From NCBI GenBank assembly GCA_963678705.1, contig OY783218.1, positions 2,924,152 to 2,988,151 on the forward strand: DNA of 64,000 nucleotides, given 5' to 3'. This stretch comes from Panorpa germanica (Eukaryota > Arthropoda > Insecta > Mecoptera > Panorpidae). The notes below the pieces were generated by a model. It was not told where the DNA came from. It saw nothing but the letters and a program-made list of their open reading frames with translations, and did no database searches. Position 1 is the stretch's first letter; every line of letters begins with the position of its first letter. A program made the position numbers and the translations under genes. Positions 60,101-64,000 of the stretch are shown here, in pieces.

Positions 60101-61325
60101 TATTTTAAAATTTTAACGACCTAATAAGATACTACTTCTGACATTTAACTCCATAATTACCTAATATACGTCTGATTAATCATATCTATGTCATCCACGT
60201 TTCTCCAAACATCTAGGTTGATAACTGATTTGCTCAACACTGCAGCCCCATCCATCTTCACCTTATCTTCTACATCTGTTCTAATATTAGTATTACTTGT
60301 TGGCAGAACATAAGTTGGGTTTTCTGTGTTACCTTTTACACTTGTTTCTTTTGTTTTTTTATCTATCTCATTCAATGTAAATTGAGTAATTTCTTTACTC
60401 ATTTGGTCAATTTCGTTTTCAGAAAATAACAATTTTAATTTACAATTTGTCTCGTCTAAATCCTTATTATTTGATACAGTATTCCATAACAGTTGAAGTC
60501 TGTCTTTTATAAATTTTTCTGACAATTCAGTTGAAATAGAAGATGATGATGAACTCTGACTTACATCTCTTGAAGTATTATCCGATGTCTGATTTTGTAA
60601 CTTTAAAGGATTGCTGTAGCACTCTTTCATTAATTTAATTGTTTCACTGTCAGTACTTTGTTTCTTCTTCAAATTAATTGTATTTACTAACTCCTCCATG
60701 TTTTCTGGCAAATTATTATTGTTCCTTCGATTCTTTTTTTCAATGAATGCTGAAGAATTATATGTAAAAGGTGAACCTGATGATTCTACAGAAGTTGACG
60801 AATTAGTTCTCATTCTAGCACCCCTACCAGAAGGAATATCTGAAAGAATCTGTTGATCCTTCATAATTTTTATTTTAAGCATGATTTCATTATTATTTAT
60901 ATGTTTGGCGAGATGAATGTGACGCAGTAAATCATTTTTGTTTTCATAAAAAACTCTGATATTACACACTTCACAGAAAATATGATCGTTGCAATCTGGA
61001 TACATAAAGTATTTGTGAAATTGGTAATTCAATCCTATTTTATTCCAAATATTGTTATAAGTTAAAATTGTTTCATTTGCATTAGAATTCTCCAATCTGG
61101 CATTATGATTTTTTCCATTGATATGTTCAATAACATTATGATCACCGCTGATAGATTTGCGACAAAGTAAACATCGGTAATTTCCTAGAATGTATGGCTG
61201 TATCACTGCGCTATTCATTGTATGTGTTAATTTTATTGCTTCGCTTAATTCTCGTGGCATTAACGGCGTTGTTAACTTATAAGCAATCTTAGGCTTTTCT
61301 AGCTGTTGTACTATGTTTTTTTTCA
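57118..61325 (-). CDS. TUT1/Star-PAP-like terminal nucleotidyltransferase with zinc fingers (5' end unresolved)
   Basis: Nine joined exons: 60161-61325, 59931-60059, 59783-59866, 59579-59715, 59377-59498, 59177-59300, 58874-59093, 57641-57831 and 57118-57572. They give about 875 residues plus an unplaced N-terminus. Several matrin/U1-type zinc fingers come first (CLLCRKSISGDH, CEVCNIRV, CNLCDTMIA, CEACKFF, CEQCKTV). Then comes the polymerase-beta-like core: FGSRVSGLGSPSSDLDVYLD holds the first two catalytic aspartates, RIDCDISF the third. A PAP-associated part has RPLARNLICLLKLW-like sequence, SSYALSFMAIFFLQ and the terminal VQDPFDLSHNL. The order matches human TUT1, which uridylates U6 snRNA and polyadenylates some mRNAs. 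The first exon begins at an acceptor needing one upstream base. A candidate start exon with ATG lies near 61530. The long intron at 57832-58873 contains repeat sequence. Confidence 0.82.
57990..58700. repeat. Dispersed repeat in TUT1-like intron
   Basis: The stretch around TCCAGTTTTTCCAAAATTAC, GAAATTCAGGGAAAAATCC and AAAAGTCTTAGAATTTTTTTCTCTA matches 36400-36550 in layout and sequence. The left end, GCTTACCCCCGTCGCAATGCG, resembles the edge of a dispersed element. Class not determined. Confidence 0.45.
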
Positions 61326-61941
61326 CTGAAAATAAATGATTTTAAAAATATAACGTAAGTAATTTGAAACCGAACAAGAATTCCATGAAACATTAGTTTT
61401 TAAAGAAAATACAGAACTGCATTAAAATCTATAACGTTTACACTTTACATAGACACTGCGAAACATTGAACAATAGATCTTGTAAACAAAATCGTGATGG
61501 ACTTACACACAACTGTATTTAGTAACAAACATTTAATTGGCTCTTAAGAGCTTCAAATTAGGCTCTGAAATTTATTGTGTGTGTAGCAACGCACATCAAA
61601 CATTAAATTAATTTATTTTAACACCCCGGACATGCATTTCTACTTATTTTGCTATGAATATTATAGTCATAACATAAGTCACAATTGCTGGTAAATTATC
61701 AGATGCAAAAAGGTTGATAAGAGAAAATGTTGTTTCAAGTTATCAATAACACTTAACAGACTAATGCAGAATTGTTTATGTGTCAACTTCTCAAGCCATA
61801 TTTATATTCTGCATTAATGTAATTTAGAAGAGCATACAATAACAGAAAGGTGAAAGCAATTTATTGTATTATTAAGTTGACACAACATTGAGGTTGAGGT
61901 AGTTGAGGTGGTTGAGGGCGTCCAAATGTTACAACAAAAGA
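61326..61941. other. Gap between the TUT1-like gene and the upstream gene
   Basis: Likely holds the first exon(s) of the TUT1-like gene. A minus-strand ATG near 61530 opens a short frame (MFVTKYS) followed by GT donors at TGTGTGTAAGT; the fit in phase is only possible with the weaker GT. Otherwise AT-rich. Confidence 0.3.
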
Positions 61942-63585
61942 TCACTGAACATTGACAATTACAACATTTAAATGATTACAACATATAGTTTGAGCATAAT
62001 AATTACCATCATTACTTGAATTGATTAATACTCTGTTATTAATGTTAGAAGCAACAGCACCAGGAGACGTGGTGTACTGTACAGCACCATGAGTCATGGT
62101 GTACTGTACATAACCGTTACCAGGATGTCGTGATATTTCATTAGGTATAAAGCAAGGAATAAGAGGATTATATGTATAAGAATTGCAATTAGTATCTACT
62201 AGGAATGGAATTCGTCCATTGCTAATTACAGAATTCAGAATCATGTTATAATAATTATTAATATATGTCATACCTGCATTATTTTCAACTTTAGGTAAAC
62301 CACTGAAAATCATATTCGAAGATAAATTTACATTTTGAGACATTTGAGGCCAAGGATTTATTGGTACATAAAATGGATTTGTTGAATTATTCATAGTATT
62401 TACGTGTCCCATAAATCCAGAAGACAAAAGTGGATTACTGTTGCTGAAGGGTACCGAACTTAAGGAATTGGCCATTATTGGATTTATAGGTGGAGCGGAA
62501 TTTGGAAACATTGATATGTTACTTGAATTTATCATAGTAGATGATACGGGAATTTTAAAAATTTTCTGTGATAAAGATAATAAATTATCGACTACAATTT
62601 CTTTTTCTGTCTGTGTTGCCCTCTGATATGCACCGTTTATAAAATGCAGTAATCTTCTTTCAAATATTGAAATATGATGTTTAAATAAATCGACTTCTGA
62701 TTTGACAGCCTGAAATAATAAAACAAAATATAGAAACAAATAATTCATTTTTAAATTTTAAACATAATTAGACCCTCTTAATTTATTTGATACCGATATT
62801 TGATAAGTGGAGGACAAACCCGTGTAGGAACTACACCCGCTTCAGACTTTGTTACTTTATGCTCTGCAAGCACTGCAGCAAAGTTGCTTTGCTTTTCAGA
62901 ATATACGCGAAGTCACATTGTTCGAACTTATAAAATTGTAGATTTTAAATGAAAAGGGAAACTAAATATCGGAAGCGACAATTCACCAAACGGTGTAATC
63001 AGCAATGCCATTGCCTCATTGAAATTAATTAAAATTCAAGAACTCGAAAATTTGGAGAATCGCTAATCGTGGACTACAGAGCCATTTATTTACCCGCTGT
63101 AATGTAATAACTGGAACATATTCCATTAATTTGAAAGTTAGATAAGATTTATAAAATCTAAAAATTAGAGGATGTAATCAAAATATCTATACGATAAGAA
63201 CTGATTGTTGAAATAGAATATAGTATTATTTATATATCGTTAGGTAGAAACAAGGAAAATGACAAGACGCATTTCAAAAATAGAAGCAGGTTAAGTTAAG
63301 ATATTCTTGCTGCAAAAACTTCTCAAGTAGCATATAACGTATCTAATTACTAAGTATATTGCATTCTATATTCTAATGTCATACTTTATCGGTATATTTA
63401 GGCAGTCCTCCTGTGGAAGAATTTTCAATATTTTTTTTGGGTTTAGTCCTTTGCCTTTTTTTTATATTTTTTTTGGGGGATTGCTCGCTTTCATTTCCTG
63501 TCATCGTTTCATTGTTTACTATAGGCACTGATGCTCCTAAGTCACACCAATCATCAGAACTTTGGCTATCAGAATACCCCTCCAT
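61942..63585 (-). CDS. Unrecognised two-exon gene, Asn/Ser/Pro-rich protein
   Basis: Exons 63385-63585 and 61942-62709 total 969 nt (322 residues), phase 0 join with AAA/GTATGA and TTTCAG/GCT. The protein starts MEGYSDSQSSDDWCDLGASV, has a basic stretch KKNIKKRQRTKPKKN that could be a nuclear localisation signal, then a helical segment around FKHHISIFERRLLHFINGAY. The remaining 200 residues are rich in Asn, Ser, Pro and Met and look disordered, with a small internal duplication (QYTMTHGAV / QYTTSPGAV). No known domain is recognised. It is divergent from nothing nearby and lies upstream of the TUT1-like gene on the same strand. Confidence 0.6.
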
Positions 63586-64000
63586 TTTTATAAAAGATTA
63601 ACTACAAATATTCAAATATGAATTATTAAAAATAATAAATTCTTCTAATTGTCTATTAATATCTGTTAAGCTATTGTACATATTATGATTTGGTTAAAAT
63701 AGCAAGGTTAGTTTATAAGCTCCTATGTTAATATATTGTCTTTATAAATCTTTATCCCAAATATGAAATATTTGTGACCGTAGAAAACATATTTCAAAGT
63801 AGTTATGTTACGCATATTACCCATATTCTATAAATAAATGATCCATTTTGACATATTACAAAGATATTTCATGCGCCATTATTCTTTGTGTTCATATTTG
63901 TATGACATTAATTATAACAAATAATATATTTTTTAGGTTTACCTTGTATTTTATTAAAACTACCACATGATATTTAAAATTGTCAACGTGTTTTTACATT
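63586..64000. other. AT-rich flank, no gene seen
   Basis: Upstream region of the unrecognised gene; no clear TATA box or other feature. Confidence 0.3.

Overview
The window is AT-rich nuclear DNA from an insect. The evidence is genes split by GT-AG introns, two ZAD-type C2H2 zinc-finger genes (a family expanded in insects), TATA plus TCAGT-like core promoters, gut-type serine protease and M14 carboxypeptidase genes, and many short DNA-transposon derivatives. The digestive enzymes look somewhat beetle-like to me, but I cannot fix the order from the sequence alone.

Layout. 1-3600: a decayed P-element/THAP9-like transposase remnant and a small MITE. 3637-4689 (+): an intronless, comparatively GC-rich GT11 alpha-1,2-fucosyltransferase. 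6333-10741: two head-to-head ZAD zinc-finger paralogues about 150 bp apart. 11394-15309 (-): an unrecognised gene whose protein is built from 34 copies of a 31-residue repeat encoded by a 93-bp minisatellite. 18309-21841 (-): a chymotrypsin gene. 24965-33069 (-): three tandem carboxypeptidase B-like genes plus a 5' relic of a fourth near 35 kb; the first copy carries an in-frame stop in its propeptide. 38169-39320 (+): a predicted small secreted protein. 39413-42297 (-): CFAP157. 44788-53413 (+): an RSPH14-like radial spoke ARM protein, so two flagellar genes are neighbours. 57118-61325 (-): a TUT1/Star-PAP-like nucleotidyltransferase with several zinc fingers. 61942-63585 (-): an unrecognised two-exon gene.

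Mobile DNA fills the introns and spacers: a family with CCCAGTAAACA-type ends and 2-bp target duplications (five copies), a family with GGGCTTGTGTCC ends (four good copies and several worn ones), hAT-type elements with 8-bp duplications (one nested in another repeat), a TTAA-flanked element, LINE fragments and an LTR fossil.

Exon joins were made by eye from splice consensus, reading phase and, where known, family alignment. In each multi-exon model the phases close exactly, but no transcript data support them. The most unusual locus is the 31-residue repeat gene. Differences between its repeat units are mostly silent on the minus strand but change amino acids on the plus strand, which indicates selection on the minus-strand protein.
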